The notes below the pieces were generated by a model. The model worked only from the letters and a program-made list of their open reading frames with translations. It was not told where the DNA came from and ran no database searches. The position numbers and the translations under genes are program-made. This document shows, piece by piece, positions 1 through 7,708 of a stretch of DNA of 64,000 bases (position 1 is the first letter of the stretch; each line of letters begins with the position of its first letter). Origin of the DNA: Methylorubrum suomiense (GTDB lineage Bacteria > Pseudomonadota > Alphaproteobacteria > Rhizobiales > Beijerinckiaceae); assembly GCF_022179765.1 (NCBI RefSeq), contig NZ_BPRE01000019.1, positions 29,102 through 93,101 of the forward strand, in the 5' to 3' direction.

Positions 1-773
1 AGGAGCGGCGTCGCCATCGCGCCGACGAGGCCGAGGCCGGCCAGGACCGGCCCGTGCAGGAGGGCCGCGGCCATGGCGGCGAGTCCCGTCGCCGCGAGCC
101 CGGAGAAGGCCGCGAGCGGCCCGAGGAAGCCGTAGAGGGCATGCGCCGCGTAGAGCGCCCCGAACAGGGCCGCGATGCCGGCGGCCGTGACGACGGCGGG
201 CACGTCGGGCCATGTCGGGATCGACGGGGGAAGCGAATCAGAGCCCGCCATCGTCCCGCGCAGGCGCCGCCGCAGGACCTCGCCCGCGGCGAGCAGCGCG
301 AGCGCGAGCGCGATGGCACCCGCGACGCGCATGCCCGGCCCGAAGACCCCCTGCTCGGCTGAGTAGCGCACCATCAGGGCGCCGCCGAAGGCCAGCGCCA
401 GCCCGCCGATCCAGACGGTCCAGCGGGTGCCGAACCGTTCCTCCAGGGAGGGGCGCGGCGCGCCCGGTCGCGCGGCGGCCTGCTCCGGTGTTGCCGGTAT
501 GCGCTCCGGTGCGATTCTCGGGACCTGGCTCCGCTGAGGCGGCGTCGATTGCGCGCGGGGTGCCGCGGCGCGGACGGCGTCCGGCCGCTCCGTCTCCGGC
601 GGGATCGTTTCCGATCGCGGTTCTGGGGCGACCCCGCCTTCGAGCCGGGCGAGGCGCCGCTCCAGATCGGCGACGCGACCGCGCTGCACCAGTGCCGCGA
701 CGAGGCCCGCGGGTCCGGACACGGCAAGGCCGAGGCCGATCAGGACGAGAAGGAGAAGAAGGCTGTCGTCCAT
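1..773 (-). CDS. DUF2339 family membrane protein, N-terminal part (runs off the left edge)
   Basis: The reading frame starts at an ATG whose first base is 773 and stays open to base 1, so only about the first 257 residues are present. It begins with a short hydrophobic helix (about residues 4-28) and continues with a charged stretch containing the short coiled-coil-like RVADLERRLARLEGG. After a proline/arginine-rich linker it reaches the segment RWTVWIGGLALAFGGALMV, typical of the conserved start of DUF2339 multi-pass membrane proteins. Further alternating hydrophobic segments follow to the edge. DUF2339 proteins are large, many-helix inner-membrane proteins of unknown function. The family call is good; nothing in the sequence gives a role. 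Confidence 0.8.
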   Translation of the reverse strand, partial: MDDSLLLLLVLIGLGLAVSGPAGLVAALVQRGRVADLERRLARLEGGVAPEPRSETIPPETERPDAVRAAAPRAQSTPPQRSQVPRIAPERIPATPEQAAARPGAPRPSLEERFGTRWTVWIGGLALAFGGALMVRYSAEQGVFGPGMRVAGAIALALALLAAGEVLRRRLRGTMAGSDSLPPSIPTWPDVPAVVTAAGIAALFGALYAAHALYGFLGPLAAFSGLAATGLAAMAAALLHGPVLAGLGLVGAMATPL

Positions 774-855
774 GGGGCCGGCCGTCCGGTTCGGAAGGCG
801 GCAACCTTAACGCGGTGCGGGGGCGGCGCGCGTGTGGACGCTCACAGCCGGGCCG

Positions 856-1107
856 TCAGCGCGTATAGGCGAGATGCAGCCGGCAGCCCTCGCGCTCCAC
901 CACGGCGCAGGGCCGATCGATGGCCAGCGATGCGATCGAGAGATGGACGGTGTCGGGGATGACGGCGCCCGGATCGACTTCGACGTCGACGCCGTTCGGT
1001 GAAGAATCCCACACGAGACAACCAATCGAGCTTGCGATTTCGTCCGACGAAATCAGTCCTACCTCGAACGCGTCTTGAAGAAATAAATCACGGTCCGTGC
1101 TCATCAT
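856..1107 (-). CDS. Small PilZ-like hypothetical protein
   Basis: An 83-residue protein with no membrane segment. The second half has the pattern SIGCLVWDSSPNGVDVEVD followed by an IPDTVHL strand and a closing ERE-GCRLHLAY. This resembles the minimal beta-barrel of the single-domain PilZ-like proteins common in Methylobacterium. The RxxxR c-di-GMP-binding motif expected ahead of the barrel is not seen, so ligand binding is doubtful. It is transcribed toward the DUF2339 gene, 82 bases away. A second ATG directly follows the first, so the start is certain to within one codon. The fold call is an inference from pattern only. Confidence 0.55.
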   Translation of the reverse strand: MMSTDRDLFLQDAFEVGLISSDEIASSIGCLVWDSSPNGVDVEVDPGAVIPDTVHLSIASLAIDRPCAVVEREGCRLHLAYTR

Positions 1108-1437
1108 CGACTATCTCCGCGACCGCAGCGGCTCCATGCATTAACGATACGGTTAGGATTTCCGGAAAGCACGCGGAAATTTTTTAAGAGCTGGCAAAAA
1201 ACCTGTTGCATGCTCGATCAGTTCATGAATGCGTGAGCGTCGTTGCTTGTTCGTTCCGAGTCTGGTCATTCGGTTGTATGTCGTCGTCCGGTACGCGTGG
1301 CGCGTCTTGTGGCGACAGCACCGAGAATACGGTCGGGACACTCATCCACGGCGAAGGTGTCTCGGCCGGGCGCGACGGCTTGACCCGCCGGAGCGCCGGC
1401 TCCACGATCCCGTCCGCGCGAAGAAGGTTTCCGAGGC
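1108..1437. other. Intergenic region between divergent genes
   Basis: No convincing gene. It separates the leftward PilZ-like gene from the rightward Crp/Fnr gene and must hold both promoters. The part around 1140-1200 is markedly more AT-rich than its surroundings and is the likeliest promoter area. I could not fix a specific -35/-10 pair. Confidence 0.4.
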
Positions 1438-2130
1438 GTGGCGACAGGCCGTTTGGCGAGCATCCCGTTCTTCAAGGAACCGGGTGTCGATCTTTCCCCC
1501 TACGAGACGCGCTGCCACTGGCGGCGCTTCGACGAGAACGAGACGCTCGTCGACTACGACGACATCTCGACCGACGTGTATTTCCTCGCCACCGGCGAGG
1601 TGCGCATCCTCAACCGTTCGCAATCGGGCAAGGAGGTCATCCTCGGCGAGATGCGGGCGGGGGCCTTCTTCGGCGAACTCGCCGCCCTCGACGGGATCGG
1701 CCGCTCGGCCAACGTCACGGCGCTGACCCGGGGCGAGGTCTGCGTGGTGCCGGCCGCCGTGTTCCGCCAGATCGTGTTCGCCTCGGAGCCCATCGCCGAC
1801 CGGCTGTTCCGGCTGCTCGCCAAGCGCGTGCGCGAGCTGAACACGCGGCTGATGGAGCATGCCCTGCTCGACCTGCGCCACCGCCTCTACGCGGAGCTGC
1901 TGCGCCTCTCCGTGCCGCGGGCCGGACACGAGGGCGAGCGGGTGGTGACGCCGCCGCCCTATCACCATGTCCTCGCCGCCCGCATCGGCTGCCGCCGCGA
2001 GCAGGTGACCCGCGAGTTCACCGTGATGGCGGGCGAGGGGCTGATCGACCGCACCCGCGGCGCCCTCGTCATCCGCCGCCCCGACCTGCTGGAGGCGCGG
2101 GTGCAGGAGGCGCTGCGGGAAGACGCGTGA
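1438..2130 (+). CDS. Crp/Fnr family transcriptional regulator
   Basis: A 230-residue protein with the two-domain layout of the Crp/Fnr family. The N-terminal cyclic-nucleotide-binding-type barrel (about residues 10-125) contains VYFLATGEVRILN and the phosphate-cassette-like GAFFGELAALDG. A long dimerisation helix follows (FRLLAKRVRELNTRLMEHA), then a C-terminal winged helix (about 150-225) with ARIGCRREQVTREFTVMAGEGLI as the helix-turn-helix. No N-terminal cysteine cluster of the Fnr type is seen, so iron-sulfur oxygen sensing is unlikely. The start is GTG, with a purine-rich stretch at 1421-1427 upstream; an in-frame TTG lies five codons later. Only 42 bases separate it from the ABC importer genes, so it may be cotranscribed with and control them. 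Confidence 0.85.
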   Translation: MATGRLASIPFFKEPGVDLSPYETRCHWRRFDENETLVDYDDISTDVYFLATGEVRILNRSQSGKEVILGEMRAGAFFGELAALDGIGRSANVTALTRGEVCVVPAAVFRQIVFASEPIADRLFRLLAKRVRELNTRLMEHALLDLRHRLYAELLRLSVPRAGHEGERVVTPPPYHHVLAARIGCRREQVTREFTVMAGEGLIDRTRGALVIRRPDLLEARVQEALREDA

Positions 2131-2172
2131 TACTGAGCGACCGAGTCGCCCCGAGCCCCTGACCCGATCACC

Positions 2173-3252
2173 TTGCACGCGCCCACGCCCCTTCCCGCCG
2201 CCCCGCTGCTCCGCATCGAGCGGATCACCAAGCGCTTCGCCGCCCACACGGCCGTCGACGGGGTCTCGCTCGACCTCGCCCAGGGGGAGATCGTCTGCCT
2301 GCTCGGCCCTTCGGGCTGCGGCAAGAGCACCCTGCTGCGGCTGGTCGCCGGCTTCGAGGCGCCGGATGCCGGCACGATCCGGCTCGACGGGGCGGACCTG
2401 ACCGCGCTCCCGCCGCATCGGCGGCCGGTCAACATGATGTTCCAGTCCTACGCGCTGTTCCCGCACATGCGCGTCGCGGCCAATATCGGCTACGGTCTCA
2501 AGGGCTTGGGCCTGAGTCGGCGGGAGGCGGCCGAGCGGGTCGCCGGGCTGGTGAAGCTCGTGCGGCTCGAAGGCTTCGAGGCCCGCAAACCCGACACGCT
2601 GTCGGGCGGGCAGCGCCAGCGGGTGGCCCTCGCCCGCGCCCTCGCCCGCGAGCCCAAGATCCTGCTCCTCGACGAGCCGCTCGGCGCCCTCGACCGGACG
2701 CTCCGCGAGGAGACGCAAGGGGAGCTGCGGGCGATCCAGCGGCGGCTCGGCACCAGCTTCGTCGTCGTCACCCACGATCCCGAGGAGGCGATGGCGCTGG
2801 CCGACCGGATCGGCGTGATGGAGCGCGGGCGCCTCGTCCAGATCGGCCCGGCCCGCGACCTCTACGAGCGCCCGGCCAGCCGCTTCGTCGCCGGCCTCCT
2901 GGGGGATGTGAACCTGATCGAGGGCCGCCTCGGGCCCGCCGAGCCCGGCGGCCTCCGCACCGTCGAGACGGCCTTGGGGCCGATCCGCGCGAGCGGGGAG
3001 GGGGCGGCCGGCGCCGCCGTGGTGGTGGCGGTGCGGCCCGAGCGGCTGAGCCTCGGGGCCGCCGCTGGGCTGCCCGGCACGCTCGTCGAGGCGACCTTCC
3101 TCGGCGACCGCATCCGCTCCCGGATCGCCATGGCCGACGGCTCGGTGCTGCGCGCCTCCGCGGCCCTGCCCGCGCCGGGGCCGGTGCCGGCCGTGGGCGC
3201 GGCCGTGACCGTCGCCATCCCGCCGGATTCGGCGCGGATCCTGCCGGCATGA
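2173..3252 (+). CDS. ABC transporter ATP-binding protein, polyamine (PotA/PotG) type
   Basis: A 359-residue ATPase that would energise import through the two permeases encoded next. Walker A is GPSGCGKST at residues 45-53, the signature LSGGQ lies near 143, and Walker B LLLDEPLGALD near 165, followed by the switch histidine in VVTHDPEEAM. The C-terminal 110 residues form the TOBE-type regulatory domain typical of spermidine/putrescine and Fe3+/sulfate importers (length and layout match PotA/PotG). The start is TTG. The stop overlaps the next start by four bases, so translation is probably coupled. Substrate is inferred from the permease types. No periplasmic binding protein is encoded nearby, so the solute is not established. 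Confidence 0.85.
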   Translation: MHAPTPLPAAPLLRIERITKRFAAHTAVDGVSLDLAQGEIVCLLGPSGCGKSTLLRLVAGFEAPDAGTIRLDGADLTALPPHRRPVNMMFQSYALFPHMRVAANIGYGLKGLGLSRREAAERVAGLVKLVRLEGFEARKPDTLSGGQRQRVALARALAREPKILLLDEPLGALDRTLREETQGELRAIQRRLGTSFVVVTHDPEEAMALADRIGVMERGRLVQIGPARDLYERPASRFVAGLLGDVNLIEGRLGPAEPGGLRTVETALGPIRASGEGAAGAAVVVAVRPERLSLGAAAGLPGTLVEATFLGDRIRSRIAMADGSVLRASAALPAPGPVPAVGAAVTVAIPPDSARILPA

Positions 3253-4175
3253 GCGGGCGCCTGACCCGCAGGCTCGGGCGCGGCCTGGTGCGCGGGCTGC
3301 CGCTGCTGTGGCTGGTGCTGTTCTTCCTCGTGCCCTTCGTGGTGACGCTGAAGATCAGCTTCTCCTCGCCCGCCACGGCGCAGCCGCCCTATCTGCCGGT
3401 GATCGACTGGCAGGGCGGGCTCGAGGGCTGGAGCGAGTTCCTGCAGGCGCTCGACTTCCAGAACTACCACATGATCGCGGGCGACGCGCTCTACCGCGAC
3501 GCCGCCCTCTCCTCCCTGGGCTACGCCGCCCTCGCCACCGCGATCCTGGCGCTGATCGGCACGCCGACCGCCTACGCCATGGCGCGGGCCTCCGCGCGCT
3601 GGCAGCCGATCCTCGTGGCGCTCGTCATCGTGCCGTTCTGGACGAGCTTCCTCATCCGCATCTACGCCTGGATCGCGGTCCTCAAGCCCGAGGGGCTGCT
3701 CAACGGGGCGCTCCTGAAGCTCGGGCTGATCGCGGGGCCCCTGCCGCTTCTCGATTCGTCCGTCGGCGTGCTGATCGGTCTGACCTATGCCTACCTGCCC
3801 TTCATGGTCCTGCCACTCTACGCGGTGATGAGCCGGCTCGATCCGGCGCTCCTCGAGGCCGCGGCGGATCTCGGCGCCGGGCGGGCGCGGGCCTTCGCCA
3901 CCGTCACCCTGCCGCTCGCCCTGCCGGGGCTGGCGGCGGGCGCGCTGCTCTGCTTCATCCCGATGGTCGGCGAGTTCATCATCCCCGACCTGCTCGGCGG
4001 CTCCGACACGCTCATGCTCGGACGGGTGCTGTGGAGCGAGTTCTTCTCCAACCGCGATTGGCCGCTCGCCTCGGCCGTCGCGGTGCTGCTGCTGATCCTG
4101 ATCGTGGTGCCCGTCGTGCTGTTCCGCGAGGCGGAACTGCGGCGGGAGGAGGCGGCCGAGGGGAGGGGACGATGA
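3249..4175 (+). CDS. ABC transporter permease, PotB/PotH type
   Basis: A 308-residue inner-membrane permease. The first helix (about 15-38, LLWLVLFFLVPFVVTLKISF) is followed by a long periplasmic segment with the conserved W..F...DFQNYHMI region seen in spermidine/putrescine PotB/PotH. Five more hydrophobic segments follow. The ATPase-coupling EAA loop reads EAAADLGAGRARAFATVTLPLALPG, placed as expected about 100 residues from the C-terminus. It overlaps the ATPase gene by four bases upstream and the second permease by four bases downstream (ATGA), indicating a tight operon. Family call is firm; specificity for polyamines is an inference. Confidence 0.85.
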   Translation: MSGRLTRRLGRGLVRGLPLLWLVLFFLVPFVVTLKISFSSPATAQPPYLPVIDWQGGLEGWSEFLQALDFQNYHMIAGDALYRDAALSSLGYAALATAILALIGTPTAYAMARASARWQPILVALVIVPFWTSFLIRIYAWIAVLKPEGLLNGALLKLGLIAGPLPLLDSSVGVLIGLTYAYLPFMVLPLYAVMSRLDPALLEAAADLGAGRARAFATVTLPLALPGLAAGALLCFIPMVGEFIIPDLLGGSDTLMLGRVLWSEFFSNRDWPLASAVAVLLLILIVVPVVLFREAELRREEAAEGRGR

Positions 4176-4948
4176 GCCCCTTCGCCCGCTCCGCCCTGAC
4201 CCTGGCGCTCGCCTTCCTCTACGCGCCGATCCTGGTGCTGATCGTCTATTCCTTCAACGATTCGAAGCTCGTCACCGTCTGGGGCGGGTTCTCGACCCGC
4301 TGGTACGCGATCCTGTTCGCCGACGGGCCGCTGCTCGCCGCCGCCCTCGTCTCGCTCAAGGTGGCGCTGCTCTCCGCCGCCATCGCGGGCGTGCTCGGCA
4401 CCCTCGCCGCCCTCGCCCTCGACCGGCACGGGCGGTTCTTCGGGCGCGGCGCCTATACCGGCCTGCTCTACGCTCCCATGGTGATGCCCGAGGTCATCAC
4501 CGGCCTGTCGCTGCTGCTGCTCTTCGTCGGCATCGGGCTGGATCGCGGCATCGCCACCATCGTGATCGCCCACGCGACCTTCGCCACCGGCTTCGTGGCG
4601 GTGGTGGTCGGCGCGCGCCTGAAAAGCCTCGACCGCTCCCTAGAGGAGGCCGCCGCCGATCTCGGCGCGGCGCCGCTGCGGGTGTTCCTCGGCATCACCC
4701 TGCCGCTGATCGCGCCCTCGGTGGTGGCCGGGTTCCTGCTGGCCTTCACCCTGTCGCTGGACGACCTCGTGATCGCGAGCTTCGTCTCGGGCCCCGGCGC
4801 CACGACCCTGCCGATGCGCCTCTACAGCCAGGTCAGGCTCGGGGTGAACCCGGAGATCAACGCCGCCTCCACGCTGATGATCGCCCTGGTGGGCCTGGTG
4901 GTGCTGGCGGCCTCGTGGCTGACGGCGCGGCGAGGGCAGGGGGGATAG
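4172..4948 (+). CDS. ABC transporter permease, PotC/PotI type
   Basis: A 258-residue second permease of the polyamine-type importer, starting at the ATG overlapping the previous stop. The N-terminus (FLYAPILVLIVYSFNDSK) is the characteristic first helix and loop of PotC/PotI. Later come the MPEVITGLSLLLLF helix and the EAA coupling loop (EEAAADLGAAPLRVFLGITLPL). The downstream helix contains LSLDDLVIASFVSGPG, a segment highly typical of PotI. The cluster ends here: the next gene is 184 bases away and unrelated, and no PotD/PotF binding protein is in the window. The importer must therefore use a binding protein encoded elsewhere. Confidence 0.85.
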   Translation: MSPFARSALTLALAFLYAPILVLIVYSFNDSKLVTVWGGFSTRWYAILFADGPLLAAALVSLKVALLSAAIAGVLGTLAALALDRHGRFFGRGAYTGLLYAPMVMPEVITGLSLLLLFVGIGLDRGIATIVIAHATFATGFVAVVVGARLKSLDRSLEEAAADLGAAPLRVFLGITLPLIAPSVVAGFLLAFTLSLDDLVIASFVSGPGATTLPMRLYSQVRLGVNPEINAASTLMIALVGLVVLAASWLTARRGQGG

Positions 4949-5132
4949 GGGCGGGCTGCTGCGAACTTGAATTGTAACGCAGAGCGTTGTACTTCTTGAG
5001 GTGCTGTCGTGCCGGTTTCTTCGGCCTGAGACATCGGGGCAGCGGTTCGGTTCGCCCGCACCCGCGGATCGATCGAGCGGCTATAACAAGATGATTTTCA
5101 TGGTTTTTTGATCTGCCGACTGGGGGCAGGGC

Positions 5133-5498
5133 ATGAAGATTTTTACGACTTCGCTTTTCGCGAAATTGGTCGACAAGGAGGGCGTTTCCGAAGCTGATCT
5201 GATGGAAGCGGTCGATCGTGCCGAGCGCGGTCAGATCGATGGTCCGATCGGAAAGTTCCTGATCAAGCAGCGTATCGCCCGTCCGGGACAGGGACGCGCC
5301 CACGGCTTTCGATCCATCCTCGCCTACAGGGCCGGCGACTTCGCCGTGTTCCTGTATCTTTTCCCGAAGAGCGCCCGGGCCAACCTTACGGTGCACGAGC
5401 GCACCGCCTACCAAGATTACGCCGAGACCCTGACCCGTCACACGGATGCGGATTTCGCCCGCTTGGTCGCCGAGCGAGGATGGAGGCAGATCGCATGA
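5133..5498 (+). CDS. HigB/RelE-family toxin of a type II toxin-antitoxin pair
   Basis: A 121-residue protein of the HigB2/RelE group (COG4737-like). The N-terminal helices (FAKLVDKEGVSEADLMEAVDRAERG) are followed by the compact RelE-type sheet. Its core, GHGFRSILAY-type text followed by FAVFLYLFPKSARANLT, carries the basic and aromatic residues usual for ribosome-dependent mRNA interferases. The C-terminal helix ends DFARLVAERGWRQI. The following gene is a helix-turn-helix protein overlapping it by four bases, the usual higBA order with the toxin first. The start is an ATG after a purine-rich GGGGGCAGGGC stretch. Toxicity is inferred from family and partner, not visible directly. Confidence 0.82.
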   Translation: MKIFTTSLFAKLVDKEGVSEADLMEAVDRAERGQIDGPIGKFLIKQRIARPGQGRAHGFRSILAYRAGDFAVFLYLFPKSARANLTVHERTAYQDYAETLTRHTDADFARLVAERGWRQIA

Positions 5499-5824
5499 CA
5501 ACCCGCTCCCGAGCCACGCCCCGCAGCGACGCCCTTCAGGCGCTGCACGAGGCTGCGTCCGACTCCCACGCAGTCGGGGCGATCGACAAGGCCACCATGC
5601 GCCATTTCGATCTTGCCTGTCTCACCCCGGTCGAGCCGCTCTCGCCCGAAGCCATCCGGCAGGTGCGCGAGACGGCGAAGATGAGCCAAGCGCTCTTCGC
5701 CCGCGCGCTCAACGTGACTGTCACCCTCGTCAGTCAATGGGAGCGCGGCGAGCGCCGCCCGAGCGGCCCCTCGCTCAAGCTCCTGTCTTTGGCCGCGCAC
5801 AAGGGCATCGATACGATCCTGTGA
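5495..5824 (+). CDS. HigA-type antitoxin with XRE helix-turn-helix
   Basis: A 109-residue DNA-binding antitoxin partner of the preceding toxin. The N-terminal half (to about residue 48) is presumed to contact the toxin. The C-terminal half is a clear XRE-type helix-turn-helix: SPEAIRQVRETAKMSQALFA, then LNVTVTLVSQWERGERRPSG with the conserved W-E-x-G, then a closing LKLLSLA helix. The ATG lies inside the toxin stop (ATGA), so the two are translationally coupled. An ATG 15 bases upstream is also in frame but lies within the toxin. The antitoxin probably binds its own promoter upstream of 5133, as is usual in the family. Confidence 0.85.
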   Translation: MTTRSRATPRSDALQALHEAASDSHAVGAIDKATMRHFDLACLTPVEPLSPEAIRQVRETAKMSQALFARALNVTVTLVSQWERGERRPSGPSLKLLSLAAHKGIDTIL

Positions 5825-5900
5825 ACGCTCCCGCCGGAAGCAAATGCTGGTTCGCCGAAGGAAGCCTCCTGGCGCATGCCGAACCAGTCTCGCCTGGGTC

Positions 5901-6998
5901 TCACCCCGGCGGCGCCAGCACCTGCGCGCGGCGGGCCTCCAGCGTCTGCCAGACGAGGAGCGAGGGCAGGCCGAGGACCACGTCGGGGACGCGCTTGGCC
6001 AGCGACAGGGCGATGGCGATTCCGGCATCGAGCCCGAACAGGGCGCCGACGAACACGAAGCCGCCCTCCTGCACGCCGAGGCCGCTCGGGACCGGGAAGG
6101 CCGCCGACTTGATCGCCTGCGACAGCGATTCCAGCACCAGCACCTCGGTCAGGCTCGCCTCGATCCCCATGCAGGCGAGGACGATCCAGATCTCGGCCGC
6201 GCCGAGCAGCCAGCCGGCGGCGTGAAGCAGCGTCGCCTGGGCCAGCGGCCCCCGGCGGTCTCGACCCCAGACGGCGTCGAGGGCATCGCGGACCGAGGGG
6301 CCGGTGCGCGCCGCGGCGTCGGGCTCGGACGGGCCGATGACGCGGCGCAGGAGGCCGGAGAGCCGCCGCTCCAGGCCGCGCGTCGAGCCCAGGCGCTGCA
6401 GCGCGAAGAAGGCCGCCACCGCGGCGACCGCGACTGCCGCCACCTCCACGGTCCAGCGGGCCAGGGTGGCGGCGGCCTCGCCCGGCAGCCGCCAGAGCAG
6501 GCCCGCCCCGAGCACGGTGAACGCCACCTGCGTGGCCACCTGGATCAGCATGTCGGCGAGCAGCGAGGCCGCGGCGAAGCTGCCGGCGACCCCCCAGAAG
6601 GTCAGCAGGCGCCCGCCCACCACCTCGCCGCCGACCGAGGCGACGGGCAGGAGCACGTTCACCCCCTCGCGGACGAAGCGCAGGATCACGAAGGCGCCGG
6701 TTTCGACCGGCTTTCCCCCCGGCCCGGCGGGCGCGAGGCCGGCGAGAAGCCGTGCCCAAGCGAGTCCGCAGACGAGGACGATCAGCGCGCGCACGAGGAC
6801 GAGGCCGATCAGACCGATCGCGCCGATCCGCCCGAACGCGTCGCCGATCGCCGTGAGATCGTTGGTGACCACGAGCCACGTGCCCAGGGCCAGCCCGGCG
6901 AGCGTCCCGAGGAGCGGCAGGCGGCGGGCGAGGCCGCGCAGGAGCCGGCTCGGGCCAGGCTTCGGGGCAAGCTTCGGGCCGGGCCGGGGATCAGCCAT
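5901..6998 (-). CDS. Flippase-like / lysylphosphatidylglycerol synthase TM-type membrane protein, HpnL-like
   Basis: A 365-residue polytopic protein with about seven to eight hydrophobic helices between residues 30 and 345. The recognisable segments are a loop LLPVASVGGEVVGGRLLTFWG and a late motif FPVPSGLGVQEGGFVFVGALFGL. Both match the membrane region of lysylphosphatidylglycerol synthases and stand-alone members such as HpnL of hopanoid-producing bacteria. The catalytic aminoacyltransferase domain is absent, so a lipid-translocation or lipid-partner role is more likely than lipid aminoacylation. Its ATG overlaps the end of the upstream ferredoxin gene by eight bases. The HpnL subfamily label is a judgement from the two motifs; no other hopanoid gene is nearby. 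Confidence 0.75.
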   Translation of the reverse strand: MADPRPGPKLAPKPGPSRLLRGLARRLPLLGTLAGLALGTWLVVTNDLTAIGDAFGRIGAIGLIGLVLVRALIVLVCGLAWARLLAGLAPAGPGGKPVETGAFVILRFVREGVNVLLPVASVGGEVVGGRLLTFWGVAGSFAAASLLADMLIQVATQVAFTVLGAGLLWRLPGEAAATLARWTVEVAAVAVAAVAAFFALQRLGSTRGLERRLSGLLRRVIGPSEPDAAARTGPSVRDALDAVWGRDRRGPLAQATLLHAAGWLLGAAEIWIVLACMGIEASLTEVLVLESLSQAIKSAAFPVPSGLGVQEGGFVFVGALFGLDAGIAIALSLAKRVPDVVLGLPSLLVWQTLEARRAQVLAPPG

Positions 6999-7425
6999 CG
7001 GCGGCGTGCACGATCGGAACCGGGCGGGCGGGGGCGTCGAGGCGCAGCGCCTGCGGCGAGAGTTCCTTGAGCGCCGGCTCCAGCAGGACGACGCGACCGC
7101 GGGCCAGGGAGGCCGCCGTCGCCACGGTGAGCAACCGCTTGGGACAGGGGCCGAGGCAGCCCGTCTCGACGATCTTCACCTTTCGGGCTTTCGTCTTGCG
7201 GGTCTCGGCTTTGCGAAGCGTGCCGTCGATCTCGGCCGTGGCGTGAGAGCTTGGGGCGCGCTTGAGGACGCGCTTGAGGGCGCGGCCGAGCCGCTTGCGG
7301 TCCACGCCCTGGCGCTTGGCGCACTTGCCGCAGACCAGAACCACTTCCGCGAAGCTGGCCTTGGCCGTGCGGGCCGGGCCGCACGGTTCCTGACGCCGTC
7401 CCAACTGCTCCTCCGAAGTCGTCAT
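6991..7425 (-). CDS. Thioredoxin-like (2Fe-2S) ferredoxin domain protein
   Basis: A 144-residue cytosolic protein with the cysteine pattern of thioredoxin-fold [2Fe-2S] ferredoxins. VLVCGKCAKRQG gives C32 and C35, and VETGCLGPCPKRLL gives C90 and C94. The region between is very basic (KTKARKVK). Such domains resemble the NuoE/Shethna type and may carry electrons or store clusters. The ATG at 7425 is chosen; an in-frame ATG two codons upstream (7431) is equally possible. The reading frame stays open further upstream, but that part lacks features. The end overlaps the flippase-like gene, so the two form an operon. The partner enzyme cannot be named. Confidence 0.78.
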   Translation of the reverse strand: MTTSEEQLGRRQEPCGPARTAKASFAEVVLVCGKCAKRQGVDRKRLGRALKRVLKRAPSSHATAEIDGTLRKAETRKTKARKVKIVETGCLGPCPKRLLTVATAASLARGRVVLLEPALKELSPQALRLDAPARPVPIVHAADG

Positions 7426-7708
7426 CCGCATCGGCCGTGGTGCCGGATCGCCGTGCATCCGGCACGCCCCCCGGATCCGGGCTGCCCGCGGCATGCCCCG
7501 GGCACAACCGGTGCGGGGCGGCCTATCGCAAGTCCGGTCCCGCGCGGCAATCCCGGCGGATCGCCGCGCCTTAAAAAGGGCCGAAAAAACCGTGACCTCA
7601 GCCGTGGCCGCGAGGGCTCGCCCGGCGCTTCGCGGCCGGGTGCGGCATGAGCCCGGCATGAACCGGCACGAGCCCCGGCGGCGGTTTCCCCGCGAGGATG
7701 TCCTTTCG

